64,000 bases of DNA from Seriola aureovittata. Its lineage: Eukaryota > Chordata > Actinopteri > Carangiformes > Carangidae. How positions within the stretch are numbered: position 1 is the stretch's first letter; each line of letters begins with the position of its first letter. The position numbers were made by a program, and so were the translations under genes. The notes beneath the pieces are model-generated. The model was not told where the DNA came from and searched no databases. It saw only the letters and a list, made by a program, of their open reading frames with translations. Positions 1 to 11,375 of this stretch are shown in pieces. Where the stretch lies: NCBI RefSeq assembly GCF_021018895.1, contig NC_079366.1:28172770-28236769 (forward strand), read 5' to 3'.

Positions 1-134
1 ATGAGAGGAAAGGGAAGGAAGGGAGAGGAGACACGTACGAATCAAGCAGAACAGATAAAAGGCTGATATGTCAAGATGGCGTTGCCAGGCGAGGTTTCGA
101 GGATGTTGGATTTTGGTTACTTAAGAACACAACT
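1..134. other. unassigned left edge
   Basis: The first 50 bases are rich in G and A, and the rest is ordinary mixed sequence. I see no gene signal. The stretch ends at a TTAA that opens the first family-A repeat copy. Confidence 0.4.
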
Positions 135-485
135 TTAAAGGTCCAATATTCTATATATTGAGATGTCCATGTGTTTTTTATTATAAAGCAGGTCTAGCTT
201 CTGTATTAATACTGTGAAAGTATCAAAGCCTCAGTCCACAGAGAAATGCACACAGCCTGTATTCAGAAACTGAACCTTAAAACCAGCCGTCAGGACTTCT
301 GTAACTTTGTGATGTCACAACAAAGGAGTCACCGCTCTCAGTCACGCCCCAAGTCCCTCCCATCTCAACCCACCATTCAATCTTGCAGGATTTGGTTTCT
401 CGGAGAGTTTACCTGAAACCTACTATATAGTAAATGTATATATAGTCAGCCAATCAGAAAAGAGGCTCAGAGCCTCCTTTCCTTG
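135..485 (+). mobile_element. dispersed repeat family A, copy 1 (3' truncated)
   Basis: This is one of three related copies; the others are at 22230-22586 (minus) and 23677-24108 (plus). Shared blocks include CACAGCCTGTATTCAG, CGTCAGGACTTCTGTAACTT and CAATCAGA next to GAGGCTCAGAGCCT. It opens with TTAAAGGTCC, matching the terminal inverted repeat of copy 3, but lacks the far terminus. No protein is encoded. The TTAA border and terminal repeats suggest a non-autonomous DNA transposon, perhaps piggyBac-like, though the superfamily is inference. Confidence 0.75.
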
Positions 486-594
486 TTCCACGTCAAATTG
501 ACGTTGGCATTAGATGTCGTCCTGATATTGAAATTTGGTCAGCTGACGTCACAACATCATTCAACCAAATATTGGTGGCCATCTGTGTGTCTGC
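486..594. other. unassigned spacer
   Basis: Ordinary sequence between the family-A copy and the GA-rich tract. Nothing recognised. Confidence 0.4.
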
Positions 595-1412
595 AGGGAA
601 AGGGAGAAGAGGCAGGAGATGGAAAGAAGAAGAGGAAACGAGAGAAGACAAATTGTATGAAGATAAATGAGAGAAAGAAAGACAGAGGCAAGGAGATGAA
701 GAACAAGATGGCCAACAGAGGAGAGAAGAATCAAAGGGAGCAGGAGGAAAAGGACAACTGGAGAACAGGAAATGAGAAAAAGAATGCAAAGAGGACGGAG
801 AGAAGCCAAGAAGGGTGGAGTGAAAAGGGAGGAAGAAACAAAGGAAGAGAGCAAGGATGGATGAGATAAAGAAAGGAGGAGTCTTAATGAGATGATGATG
901 TCATGCAGAGAGTCCTGGCTCCAGTAATGAGATGGAGATAAACAGAGGCGTAGATGGGAACAGAGACAGAGAAAGACAGAGGCAGAGAGGTAATCAGACA
1001 AGAGGTGTAAATAACTATAATGAGCCTGTGCAGAAAAATAGAGAGTGGAATAAGATTGAGCGACATGAGGGACACGAGGGGAGAGGTAGAATCAGCTGAC
1101 AGAGAGGTTTGAGTAATGCCATCTCTGTGCCATGTGCCCAAAGCGAGATGACAGAGAGGGAGGGCGGGCTGTGACAGAAATTACAGTGTGTGTGTGTGAC
1201 GGGAAAAGTGATCAAAAGAAAATGAGGAGAGTCAAACATGGTGACGGACGGAGTGAGTTAGAAAGTGAGAGGGTGAGGGGAACAGACAGAGGGGATGATG
1301 TCTGACAGGAAGGATGTTGCGGAGAAAAGCTGACAGAAGCGAAGGATAAAGAAGGAAATGAGATGGAAGACGGCGAAAGAAAGACAGACAGAGGTTGAGC
1401 GAGGTGTGAGTA
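595..1412 (+). repeat. long GA-rich (polypurine) low-complexity tract
   Basis: About 800 bases of mostly A and G on the plus strand, with few long pyrimidine interruptions. Both strands stay open in several frames only because the composition is biased, and the predicted peptides are Lys/Glu/Arg-rich or Ser/Leu/Phe-rich. A related block, GAGTAATG followed by TCTCTGTGC, occurs at 1111 and again at 1408, which suggests an old duplication with a period near 297 bases. Confidence 0.75.
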
Positions 1413-3891
1413 ATGTTGTCTCTGTGCTGTCACCCTAATGAGACTCAGGTTTGCTTTATGGATGCATCCTGCATCTCCCAGCGACTTCTCTGCCGGTATC
1501 AAACGAGATTAATGGACACACACATTCATAAACACACACAAATGCAGGTGCAAATTGCAAAAGGGGAAATTGCAAGCATTCCGCTGTGCATAATGCTTAG
1601 TAAAACTACGGCAATAAAGCTGCGCGATAATCAATATGGGATCATTTGCATGCTTGCTGTTCTGCTGCAGGGTTTGTTTTAGTATCAATGTCTCCGCTGG
1701 TTTAAATGATGCAAAACTGAGGTTTGAAAGTGTTTATACCAGGACCTGCATAAGCCCCAAAGGGCTGGGCCAAGTAGTATTTGCAAGAGACATTATGTTT
1801 GCTGTAACCTACCACATCAATAGTCACAATAATGTACTGTACAACTTGATTACACTGGCTAATAACTTTTGTAATAAATACACAGATCTCTATGTTATCC
1901 ACTTCTTCCGTGAAGAGGGAGAGCGATAGAAACTAGTGAACCTCGGACGGCCATTCACTCGATGGAGAGAGCTCCGGGACTTGAGAGGGTCCAAAACCAA
2001 TCGAATTGAATAGACTAAATGAATAAACTAACTCCTAATGTTTTGTTGTGCTCCCCCCGTCCAACCAATCAACACCAACCCCGGTGGAAGTTACTTGTTT
2101 ACACAAAGCAGTACCCAAAGTTACTGTATAACTCCATATTTCCAAGGTGATGCTGATTGTTATCGTGTCCTGCATTGTTGGAAAACGCTACGCTCTGAGG
2201 AAAAGCAATTCTTTGAGACAGTAATACCAGCAGTGATACCACTTGGAAACGATATGTCTGAGAATTGCCATAGAAAATAAAATTAGGGTCGTCTCAACTT
2301 GGACTTAGAAACCCAAAAAAGTTATAGCAAAAAAAGTGTATTACAAACTCGTGGTGTTGAGATTGAAATATGAGCTTCTTTAACAGTCAGAGATAATCTA
2401 TAAATCTATCAAAAGAGCCTATCCAGAATGCAGGATCCGGGGTTTTTGGGTCTTGACCAAGTCGCAACCTCGTGAATCGTCACACATTTCCATTGGCTAT
2501 GAAATTTAAAGCCTACTGATACATCAGGGAGAAATCTAGCAGGTTTTTTTCAAAATCCATTCCACAAGACTGGGCCATCTCAGCATGATTGGGATATATA
2601 AATCTAGTATAGATCTAGATATCAAAGATAGTACTTACACTATAATGTACCAGCACAGTAAAATAAAATAAAAAAATAGCTAAAACATACACTGAAATAA
2701 CAAAATCATGCAACAAAGGAATTTTGGTGTCCATTCTTTACTAATTAGTAAATTTGGAGAATAACATTAATCACTTCCTAATTAGGCAACAAAAAAATCC
2801 CTCCTGGAAGCCACTTTGTGATCTGCTGGCCCAGCTTCACACTTGTCTTTCTAATCCCAAACCACAGGAAGTGCGATTGTTACACTGACCCTAATATTCC
2901 TCTGCGATCTGTTCGGCTTTGTGTTGCGTTGAGTAAACTAAATTCAGTTAAGCTCTTTCTAACTATCAAGTAGCTTCTTCGGAGGTATGCACCCACGGGG
3001 ACCAAGGGTGGTTTTGGTGGAACACGGGATCTGCATGAATGTAGACTGTACCACAGAGGCTAAAATGAATTTGGCTTCTCACCATCATCAACAATCATGA
3101 CAGAACAGCAGAAAGATGAGCCGGAGCTGCTCTGTGGCCATCAGCAGAAGGCTGTAGTTGTACTGGGCAGGTCCCAGGTGTGAGTGGGTGTAACTGTATG
3201 AATATAAAACAGTTCTGTTTTCTGTGAAAGAGAATACATGCTCAGCAAAATCCCTCCCTGGATAAATAGGGATAACAAAGAACAAAAGATGACTTGAGTG
3301 CAGAACAGGAGGTGTTTGAAAGAGAGAGAGAGGGGCCTATTGTTAAAGTTACCTGTTAAAGGAAAGCTCTTATCTTGCAGCCCTGGTCTTATTTTGGCCA
3401 TCCTTTCCATTCCTTTAAAGGTATTTTCCCACCAACTTCAGTGCGGGGACATAGAACCTTTACCACAAGCAAAATAATGGTAGTCCATCTCAAGTCCATC
3501 TTCACATGCAAGCCTTGCACTAGCTTGGCTAAACCCAAGAAGATAACAAGGATCGGGGGGTTCTGTGCTATATTTTTGTACAGCATCATCTCAAAGTATG
3601 GATAGAGTTGAAAAAGCCCAAACAATTCTTACCAAGGTCCACATTGAAAACATCCAGTAGATTTTGCAGAGCTAATTCTTGGTTACATTTTCACAAACTC
3701 CACGATTGACAATTGCAATTTTGTGTGTTTACTTTTGACTTCAAGTCTGCAAGTCATAAAGACATTAAAATAATTCTACAAGTCGAGTTACCATATAGGT
3801 TGCTTGTCCTTACCTTGGGATTTGACCCATAGAGGCGTATCATCTGTAAACGTACTGACCCTTTGTTTTCGTGGGAACAATAATGAACACA
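1413..3891. other. apparently single-copy DNA, no gene seen
   Basis: No repeat family, splice-bounded frame or RNA gene was recognised. The 20-mer at 1629-1648 recurs exactly at 25961-25980. Open frames at about 1636-1929 and 2038-2280 have no recognisable domain and no convincing splice context. Confidence 0.5.
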
Positions 3892-3960
3892 TGGTTAAGG
3901 TTGTGACATGGTCCAGGATTAGTTAGGTTTAGGAAAAGTCATGGTTTGGGTTAAAATAGT
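3892..3960 (-). repeat. family G fragment (G1)
   Basis: Read on the minus strand, this matches the core of family G: a TTTAACCCAAA block followed by TTTTCCTAAACCTAAC. The fuller copy is at 58095-58466. Only the core is convincing and no termini are visible. Confidence 0.5.
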
Positions 3961-4090
3961 ACTTTCTTACGTTTAGAGAACCTTAGTCATCAATGTTATA
4001 ATAATAATAATCATGGTTTATCCAGTGACCATGGATAAAAGAACAAAAACTAACATTGATCTCCTTGTTAAAGTCCTGTGTTTTGCCAAC

Positions 4091-4136
4091 CCATCCATCC
4101 ATCCATCCATCCATCCATCCATCCATCCATCCATCC
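4091..4136. repeat. (CCAT)n microsatellite
   Basis: Near-perfect CCAT units over 46 bases, or (ATGG)n on the minus strand. Rex3-type LINEs end in GATG-type tails, and the minus-strand flank contains GGAAGAAG as such 3' ends do, so this may be the tail of a decayed insertion. That origin is inference. Confidence 0.9.
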
Positions 4137-5088
4137 GTACCCTTCTTCCAACATGAACTTTGTACTATATCACCTTGATTTTCTCTTTTTCTCCCATCAT
4201 GGCCGTTAAAGGTCGCCTAACAATAAAACATAACTAGGGGATGTAATAAGCTGCTTGCACAGACAAACTATCTTTTACAGGAGTCTTAAATCATCCCTGT
4301 GTCTGCAGCTTCAGTTCTCCATGTTAACATTTTAGTTAATACTACTGATAGCATTATCTGCTGTAATTATCTGCGTATTAATCTTATTTGGAGTGCATCA
4401 CAGTCTAGCAATTTCCTGTAAGAGTCTGGTACAATTTATAGTAACAAAAACATCTAGCGTGAACTAACAGGAGACTCCGTTATTGTAAAAATCAGGTTGG
4501 AGTTTGTTAATACAGTACATGGCTACCCACCCAAAATAGTAAGAAGTAAGTATTAGCTGTGTTTCCCTAGTGATGTTTCAAAGGACATATGATAAAAGTC
4601 ACCCGTGATTTGTGTAACTTAATTACACGTTGAGGAGTGAGGCGAGTAGTTCATCATCGCTCAACAGTGCACACGGTGTTGGCATCCAGCCAATGATATT
4701 TAGGGGACACATGGACGATTATGCTGTTTCTGTTCTCATCAATTAATCACTTGAGCAATTTGTTCTCTTTTAATCTGCCGTTTTACTGTGACCTTTAATT
4801 ACCTTTTTTTTCTTTTTGATTCTGTTATGGCTTCACTGTGTTTTATCTGCGTTATGGATCTTTTTGTAATTTAGTTGTGAATCCTATTCTTCTGCAGTCT
4901 TACATGGAAAAACAAAACAGATTGGATTTTAAACAAGAATGTTTTATAAAAATGTAAGCTGCAGGTGTTTGCAAAGGCAAGGAGCATCTAAGTGAAGGGC
5001 TCCGGTTAATAAACTGTGGACTTGGGTTAGTATGCGTGTGGCCAGCCGCATGGCAAAATGTGTGTGTATATATTTATATATGGCCAGG
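4137..5088. other. AT-rich DNA, no gene seen
   Basis: AT-rich sequence with short T runs near 4804. No repeat family or gene was recognised. Confidence 0.45.
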
Positions 5089-5425
5089 ATAAAAAGAGAT
5101 AAAGAATGCAAAAGTGGATTAAAGTAAACAGAAGCAAATAATGGCACACAGAGGGAGGGGGAAATAGATAGTGAAAAGCAGGAGTGCCAGGATGGAAACA
5201 CACTACAAAAACATAGTGGGGGCTCTAACGGACTGGATAGCCTGTAAATTGTGATGGAGTGAGTTATTACAGCAGACAAAAGCAACATGTGGTGAGGAGG
5301 GTGGAGAGACAGCAGCAATGGATGGTGTCAAGGATGCTGGGCCGGTGATACTGACGCAGGGAGAACATGCGGGGAGGGGAATGGCAAGCGAAGGCGTAGC
5401 AGAGACGGGAAGAGACAGACGATTG
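5089..5425 (+). repeat. moderately GA-rich tract
   Basis: Purine-rich on the plus strand, with GAGGGAGGGGGAAATAGATA-type sequence around 5151 and more near 5350-5420. It is less extreme than the tract at 595-1412. The minus-strand open frame inside is explained by composition. Confidence 0.5.
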
Positions 5426-6831
5426 TTATGTTTTCATTAAAATGTGGAGCAGCTTGTTTCTGAAATTCCTGCAAAACAGAATGTGAATCACTGCGTGTTT
5501 TTTTTCTCAGCTCCCTTCATGTGAAGATAAATGTATGTATTTCATCCTGCAGAAGGTACTCTGATGTTTCGAGGCATTTAATTACTGATGCATGTTGCAT
5601 AAAGGGCGAACGCACATCAGTGGTGCACGACATGCATCAAAACCTCTTGTTTTCAGAGTGAACCCACACAGCACACGCACGTCGCCGCAGGTTGATGCAC
5701 GTCAATGTGTCGGAATACACCACTGCCCTATTTCAAACTTTGGGCACACTTTAACACCTTGGAAACACAGACATTTATATCACATTTCCCTCAGCCACAT
5801 CATGAGGAATTGATTAATACGTGTACAGTGTAGATGTGTAGGCGTCTTGGCTCTGACCTTGTCACTTCTCATAAGAAAACAACAAGCCAAGTTTCACAGG
5901 GAGTGGAGAGAGACGACACTAACTTCCCTCTGCAGGGGGGAAATAGACTATAAACCTGCAGGTTGGTGCTGGAGCTGGGTTGAAAAAAATCGATTCTCCT
6001 GTGAGTGTGTGAAGCAGCCCTGTTAGTCTTGACAGACAAAAACATTGGCAGACGTGGCTCCAATGAAGTCACCGACAAGTCGGACGGCTCATGTGAGGTT
6101 GCATCTCAAGATTGAAAAACTATGAAGACGGGGAAGTAGCTGGATAAAAGCAAAGCTTTATGCAAGGTGCGCAGGAAGAAGCCGACAGAGGTCATGTGTA
6201 CTTGTTCATATGCACTGTAGACTGCACTGGGGTATGTTACCTACCTACCTTTTATGTCTTGAGATGCGTGTCTAAACTGTTGGTCATGGTGAATAGAAAG
6301 TGCATTGGGGTTTGTCTGTAGCGAAAACATTAATATTTTAAAAATTTCACCAGGTTAGAGCTGCAATTTACAATCTACAGCATGACTGTCGTTGTCTGAG
6401 AATCCCATTCATATCCATAGTTGATGCTGCGGCGGAGGTACAGCTAATGAAATGCCATGTGAGCAGCTGCTGCAGCAGCAGCGAGTGACAGCAGTGCTTT
6501 CAGGTGTGCAGTGTGGCAGCTGGCATGCAGCGAAAGAGTGAGCTGCTGGCTCAGGCATGCCGCCGTTGTGTGCGATATCGGGCTCTGTAAGAAAGTACAG
6601 CATTTGAATGTAGAGGAGGGTTGAACTACTTTGCTTTTCTTTTTTTTTTGTGGCTGTCTGATGGAGTGGAGGCATGTAATGGTAAGTGGCAGCATGACAC
6701 CAACACTTGTAGAAAAAGGGAGAAGCAATGTCAAGGTGTATTTGAACAATCTGTTACTGTCAGCCTTTACTTCCCTTTTCCTGTGTGCCAACTTTCCCAC
6801 CTAAGCCAAGCATACACACTTTTTGAAATAT

Positions 6832-6834
<3 letters not shown>
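5426..6834. other. apparently single-copy DNA, no gene seen
   Basis: Mixed sequence. A small GC-richer patch at about 6430-6570 contains CAGCTGCTGCAGCAGCAGC and gives overlapping open frames on both strands, none recognisable. Nothing else was identified. Confidence 0.45.

Positions 6835-6868
<34 letters not shown>
6835..6868 (+). repeat. G34 homopolymer
   Basis: Thirty-four consecutive G residues, followed within about 15 bases by a T-rich stretch. It gives glycine runs on the plus strand and proline runs on the minus strand, and these make the flanking open frames spurious. It could form G-quadruplexes. The length may be an assembly or sequencing approximation. Confidence 0.95.
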
Positions 6869-6870
<2 letters not shown>

Positions 6871-6904
6871 CAGATTTTATTTTTTTTTTAATGTGCAAAA
6901 TGAA

Positions 6905-7380
6905 AATGTGCAGAGGAAGATAACATGTAGACGGAAAAGTACCTGATGAAAAAAAAAAAAAGGGGGTGAGAGGAAAAAGCAAATGGAGAAGTAGAAAGTG
7001 TCAAAGAATAGAGTGAGTGAATTGAAAAATGGAGAAGGGAGGGAGATGGAGAGGGACTGAGACATAATGGCAAAATAATAAAATAGTGATGAGTCAAGAG
7101 CTGATCTGTAGGAGTCGTATGAAGCGACTGAATGACACATATTCCATGTTTGGATTAAATATTAAAAAGAGAAAGGGAGGAAGAGCTGAGACTCCCTGTC
7201 TCTGCCCTGCTGTTTCCCACTTCTCCCCCTTCTCTATATCTCGTTCCCTCACTCTGCTTCTCTTTTTCATCCAAGATGCTGATGCACGAGAGAGAGAGGT
7301 GGAGGGAGAAGATAAAGGGATCGGTGACGAGTGACAAGAGCAGAGGAGAGTGTGAGAGAGAGACGGGGTGAAACGTCTGT
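6905..7380 (+). repeat. GA-rich tract with an inner pyrimidine block
   Basis: Purine-rich from about 6905 to 7190, then a pyrimidine-rich block at 7189-7275, then purine-rich again to about 7370. It contains an A12 run at 6950-6961. Open frames on both strands follow from composition. Confidence 0.65.
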
Positions 7381-8044
7381 GCTGTTTTGTGGCAGCTTCA
7401 GCGTTTTTGAGTTGTTAAAAGTGGGCGAGTCACCCTACTGGCTCCGTGTGGGACTCCGTTGGTTCTGTAGCTTCTGGAAAAAACTCAGAAAATAACAATA
7501 TAGGTAATGATATGTATGATTTATAGGTTTTCTGATCTGCCACTGCTAAAGTTAGATATAGCTTATGTTTAGCCACGAAACTTGCATGGTTAAAATGGTT
7601 CTGAGGAAATTTAGCACTGCATTTTCGTATAGTTTGGAGACTCAAAAGAGAGAGATTTTGTAAATAACCAAAGCATTAGAGGCCAGAATGTTCTGCCTTC
7701 AAGGTCAAGGTCCAAAACCACTAGATCATACATTTCCCATGGTGCAACTTCATATCATCTTTCACTTTGACCTGCCCTGTTGAACACCCACGTCTTTCAT
7801 ACTCAGGCTTGCTGTTATAAATATTGAGTGCCCAAGCACAAGCCTGAGATCATGTTGATAAAATGATCTGTGTTATATTTATAACTTTGTGTTTTGTGTT
7901 CCAGAGTCACAGAAGACCTTGTACAACTGAAGTGTGAACACAACTCGATGTGTAAAATTTGGTGGAGTGCCAATGATGCAATGATGGTGGCCATTAAAAG
8001 AAAGCGACACTGACAGTTGGCAGCAGATAACGATGATGTCCAAA
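7381..8044. other. unassigned DNA with one NR5A/ERR-type site
   Basis: No gene or repeat family was recognised. TCAAGGTCA at 7699-7707 matches the monomeric NR5A/ERR consensus and overlaps a second AGGTC half-site. Alone it is weak evidence of function. Confidence 0.4.
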
Positions 8045-8385
8045 TTAAAGGTGTTTGCTATTGCTACATAATTATAGTTAGCATTAACAGCTTTTTACTT
8101 GTGAGTCCAGCATCAGACTTCATTCCTTTACTCACCAACAGCTGTCTCCAGGGGTGGGAAGCAACACCAAACTCTTGTCTCTATCTTGTTAGCATGCTAA
8201 CCAGCTAGCCCCACTTTCCAACAGCGACTCACTGTAGCCTCCAATCTGCCCAGAAGAAGAAGCTGCTCGGAGTGCTTGTAAATGCAACGATGGCCAAAGC
8301 TCTTGTCAAGTGAACATCAACACCACCTGCTCCCGGCAAAAAATCTCCTCTGGCGGATGAGAAAACGTACAAATAGCCCCTTTAA
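8045..8385 (+). mobile_element. TTAA-flanked MITE, family B copy 1
   Basis: A 341-bp unit bounded by TTAA on both sides with imperfect terminal inverted repeats: TTAAAGGTGTTTGCTAT on the left, and TTAAAGGGGCTATTTGT on the right when read on the minus strand. The inner block CACCAACAGCTGTCTCCAGG is shared with an inverted, diverged copy at 18130-18400. It encodes no protein. A TTAA target site is typical of piggyBac elements, so a piggyBac-like non-autonomous element is the likeliest reading. Confidence 0.7.
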
Positions 8386-8797
8386 CCTTGACCGCCTCCC
8401 TATGAGCTTTTGTGGCACTATAACAATGTCACACTGTTCCGCTGTTTGCATTTAATCAGCAATTAAATCAGCAATTTTTATTCCATGGCCACAAAAAGTC
8501 ACTTGATAGGAAACATAAACATGGGCTGTTTTAGATTTTTGAAAAGACAAATCAGTGCTTTAATTATCTATTGAGGTCACTCTCCCCCCACTCTCACAGT
8601 CTAAAACTGACATTGGTTCTCACAAAGATACCGAAACGACACGTGTATCTGTGGAATGTTTTGTTGCTGCATTGCTGGTTTCTATTGTGATGAATGTAGT
8701 TAAAGTGCTCTGGCATCATCTGAACACCGCTCGCTCATTAACCTCGTGGTTCCAGCTCTATTAAGATGGACGGAATCCACTTAGCCCAGCTCGTCTC

Positions 8798-8799
<2 letters not shown>
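8386..8799. other. unassigned spacer
   Basis: Mixed sequence with a small tandem pair of AATCAGCAATT units near 8456-8478. No gene seen. Confidence 0.4.

Positions 8800-8831
<32 letters not shown>
8800..8831 (+). repeat. (AC)n microsatellite
   Basis: About 16 AC units, first of three arrays within 270 bases, all in the same orientation. Confidence 0.95.
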
Positions 8832-8832
<1 letters not shown>

Positions 8833-8908
8833 CAACACATGGAATGAGCATGCACATTTCCAAGCACAGACATATGTGGTCGCGCTCGCATTCACAAAAG
8901 CACATAAG

Positions 8909-8909
<1 letters not shown>

Positions 8910-8949
<40 letters not shown>
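8910..8949 (+). repeat. (AC)n microsatellite
   Basis: About 20 uninterrupted AC units. The open frames across it encode His-Thr or Cys-Val repeats and are not genes. Confidence 0.95.
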
Positions 8950-8951
<2 letters not shown>

Positions 8952-9031
8952 CTGGCATAGTCTGGCAGACACTCAGCCATCCATATTTCGCAGCAGTTAC
9001 GACTATGCGGGGGGAATCCACTCAAATAGTG

Positions 9032-9068
9032 AAACACACATGAACACACACACATACACACACTCACA
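9032..9068 (+). repeat. imperfect (AC)n array
   Basis: AC units broken by ATGA and ATAC interruptions. An older or decayed relative of the two arrays just upstream. Confidence 0.8.
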
Positions 9069-9194
9069 GGCAGGGACATACACACTTCTCAGCAGAGAGC
9101 ATGCTGAGAATGCACCAACACACACGTCACTTCATGAATCCCTGTAGCCGAATAAGAGCACATTCAAAAGGCATCATTTGTCACCAGTGGAAAT

Positions 9195-9370
9195 GCGCGC
9201 GCACACACACACACACATACATACATGCATATCCAGTGATGCCACTGGGAGCTCTGTATTTAACATCTTTATCACGTTATTACTCCTTCACACACACACT
9301 TTGTGCCCACAGAACATGTGTAGTGGTGCCTATGGGAGCTCTGTATGTAACATCTCTATTACCTCGCAGC
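9195..9370 (+). repeat. two-unit degenerate tandem repeat, period 87
   Basis: Both units contain an AC-rich start, an AGTG(A/G)TGCC block, GGGAGCTCTGTAT and TAACATCT. The GGGAGCTCTGTAT blocks begin at 9247 and 9334, giving a period of 87 bases. This looks like an old local duplication seeded beside an AC array. Confidence 0.75.
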
Positions 9371-10859
9371 AGTGTTATGCTGTTTTGCACACAGCGCGCC
9401 GTCTAATCCGGTTAGGCGTGTCGCGGCTGAGGTTTCACTCTGAGCAAACAGCAAGTTTAAACAACCACATAAAGGCCCGACTATGACAGGGATTATGCAC
9501 TTTTAACCATTTACGGGATTACGGGTGGTATTGAACGCAGCCCTCCCTGAAGATACAAAGCCACTGGGGGTTTGGTTTCTCTGCTGTTTGTAATTGAATG
9601 CTAAGCTATATCTCGGAGCGTGTCATTACAACGCTATTGAATATCTGTGAGCATTTTTTTTTTTTTGTTTGATGGAAAATTACACAGTGGTAATGGAATA
9701 TTGTCAGAAATGAGAAGTGAAGCCCCTCCGAGATGACAGGCAGCTTTTTGGAAAGTAGTCCCCAGAAACGAGCTGCTTTCTGTAGCTACTGTTTATTTGT
9801 GACCCGTCGTTGTTGTGTGTTGTTAACCTGCTGGCATCTGTGTATCTATTCAACTGTGAAGCATCTCTGTTGACCCTGGATCAAGAATGGATATAATAGG
9901 CCCTTGTGTATAATATCTTCGGAGGCCCCTTTGACTAGCATACCGATCCTAGTCATCCCCTGGAATGGCTACTTTAAACTCCATTGAAAAATGTGAACAA
10001 CAACATTATTTTTCTGACACACGTGTGTTTTCTTCCCAGTGCAACCTGTGTTCAAGGGCCCAGTTTACTGCCAAACTACTTTAGTGCATCTGCCTCATTG
10101 TGAGACCTGCAGAAAAAACTAAACTATATTTGTTTATTTTTTTCTCCACGGAAATTGCAAACGTATTATGTTAGAGTGGTGGCAGTCTGAACGGCGTATT
10201 CTATTTTGGTGGCACTGGACTAGTTCGGCCGACGATGATTTTATTCGCCCAGTTTAGAGATGTGACTTTATCATCTCCATGTTTCTACTGGTCCTGGATC
10301 AACGATGCTTTAACGCTCAGGCCAGGACAAAGCATTTATGGGACCCCCCCTTTGATTATCACAGCCCAATCAAATTCTCCATTCAACATTCAGACCAGAC
10401 ATGTATTTCAGCTGCGATCGTATGTTGTGTTCTTTGGGATCGCAAACGGTTGACTTCATTTCACCCAGTAAGCGCTGCTCTACCTCGTCATGGTCCGGTG
10501 TTGATGACACGGCGTCAACGAAGGCGCGGGCCACACCCAGAACACACAAACATGGGTCAAAAACAAACCTGCAATTACCATTTATGGCCATTGGTGTCAC
10601 CAAAGGTAATGAAACAGAGATCGGATTGCTACTTAAAGTATTAAAAAAGTGCAAGTTGTCATATAAAACTCTGAGGCTTTATTCATCCTCTCAATAATAT
10701 TTTGAGCTACAACAATGGGAATGTTGGTTTTTTACAAAATTTGTATTATAGTTAAGAAAAAAACTGTTGCTACTACATGTTTGTATTTTCCCATAAATGC
10801 ATCTGTCCATTTGCTGTTATTGTGCCGTGTGCAGTGCAAACAGAACCCAGGTTGGGGGG
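9371..10859. other. apparently single-copy DNA, no gene seen
   Basis: Contains T13-like runs near 9654 and overlapping open frames at about 10235-10697 on both strands. None has a recognisable domain, and their overlap on opposite strands argues against coding. Confidence 0.45.
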
Positions 10860-11000
10860 AGAAGAGGTGCAAAAAAGGAATGAGAGTTTCATGCAAATGA
10901 GGTCGCTCAAGGCAGGGTGTTTTGGTGAAAACAAGGTCTTTAACGGCCTGTCACAAGAGGCTGGCTGGGAGAAAAAATGATTAATCACCACAGCCTCTGA
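10860..11000. promoter_or_regulatory. candidate regulatory patch with octamer and TAAT palindrome
   Basis: A perfect POU octamer, ATGCAAAT, lies at 10891-10898. A perfect 10-bp palindrome, TGATTAATCA, of the kind bound by paired homeodomains, lies at 10978-10987. The patch has no repeat features. Function is inferred from motifs only and conservation was not tested. Confidence 0.3.
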
Positions 11001-11299
11001 CATATATTCCAACTGCGCACAGCACACCGTGCCAATATGAGCGGAAAAAGAACAAGTGTGCTTGGATATGCCATTACTGTCCTTACACAAGGCCTGCGCT
11101 CTTAAACCCTTTCCATGTTTTTTTTGTGTTTTGAGTCCATTCACCCTTCATCTGACTGAAGAGGCTGGTGGGAAAATATTTACAGAAATAGTATTTGATG
11201 CTGTTTGAATGTCACGGATGATAGCTTCAACTGACGCCGGGTCCTCCAGTAAAGAGCGGAGCAGCAGTGTCCTGCCTTCGTACTGTCATCCCATAGTAA
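11001..11299. other. unassigned DNA
   Basis: Ordinary sequence with no gene or repeat recognised. Confidence 0.4.
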
Positions 11300-11375
11300 A
11301 GGTGTCATTAGTAAATTAGCAACGTGGTTGATTGATATTGTAATAGGCTAATCAATAACACTGCATTCCCCTCCA
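11300..11375. promoter_or_regulatory. candidate regulatory patch with PBX-HOX-type sites
   Basis: TGATTGAT at 11329-11336 matches the PBX-HOX composite consensus. ATCAATAA at 11351-11358 gives a related core in inverted orientation 14 bases on. The patch is AT-rich and outside known repeats. This is inference from motifs alone. Confidence 0.3.

Noticed and set aside
10235..10697. cluster of overlapping frames on both strands
   Set aside because: Mutually overlapping frames without domain, splice or codon signal. Most likely chance.
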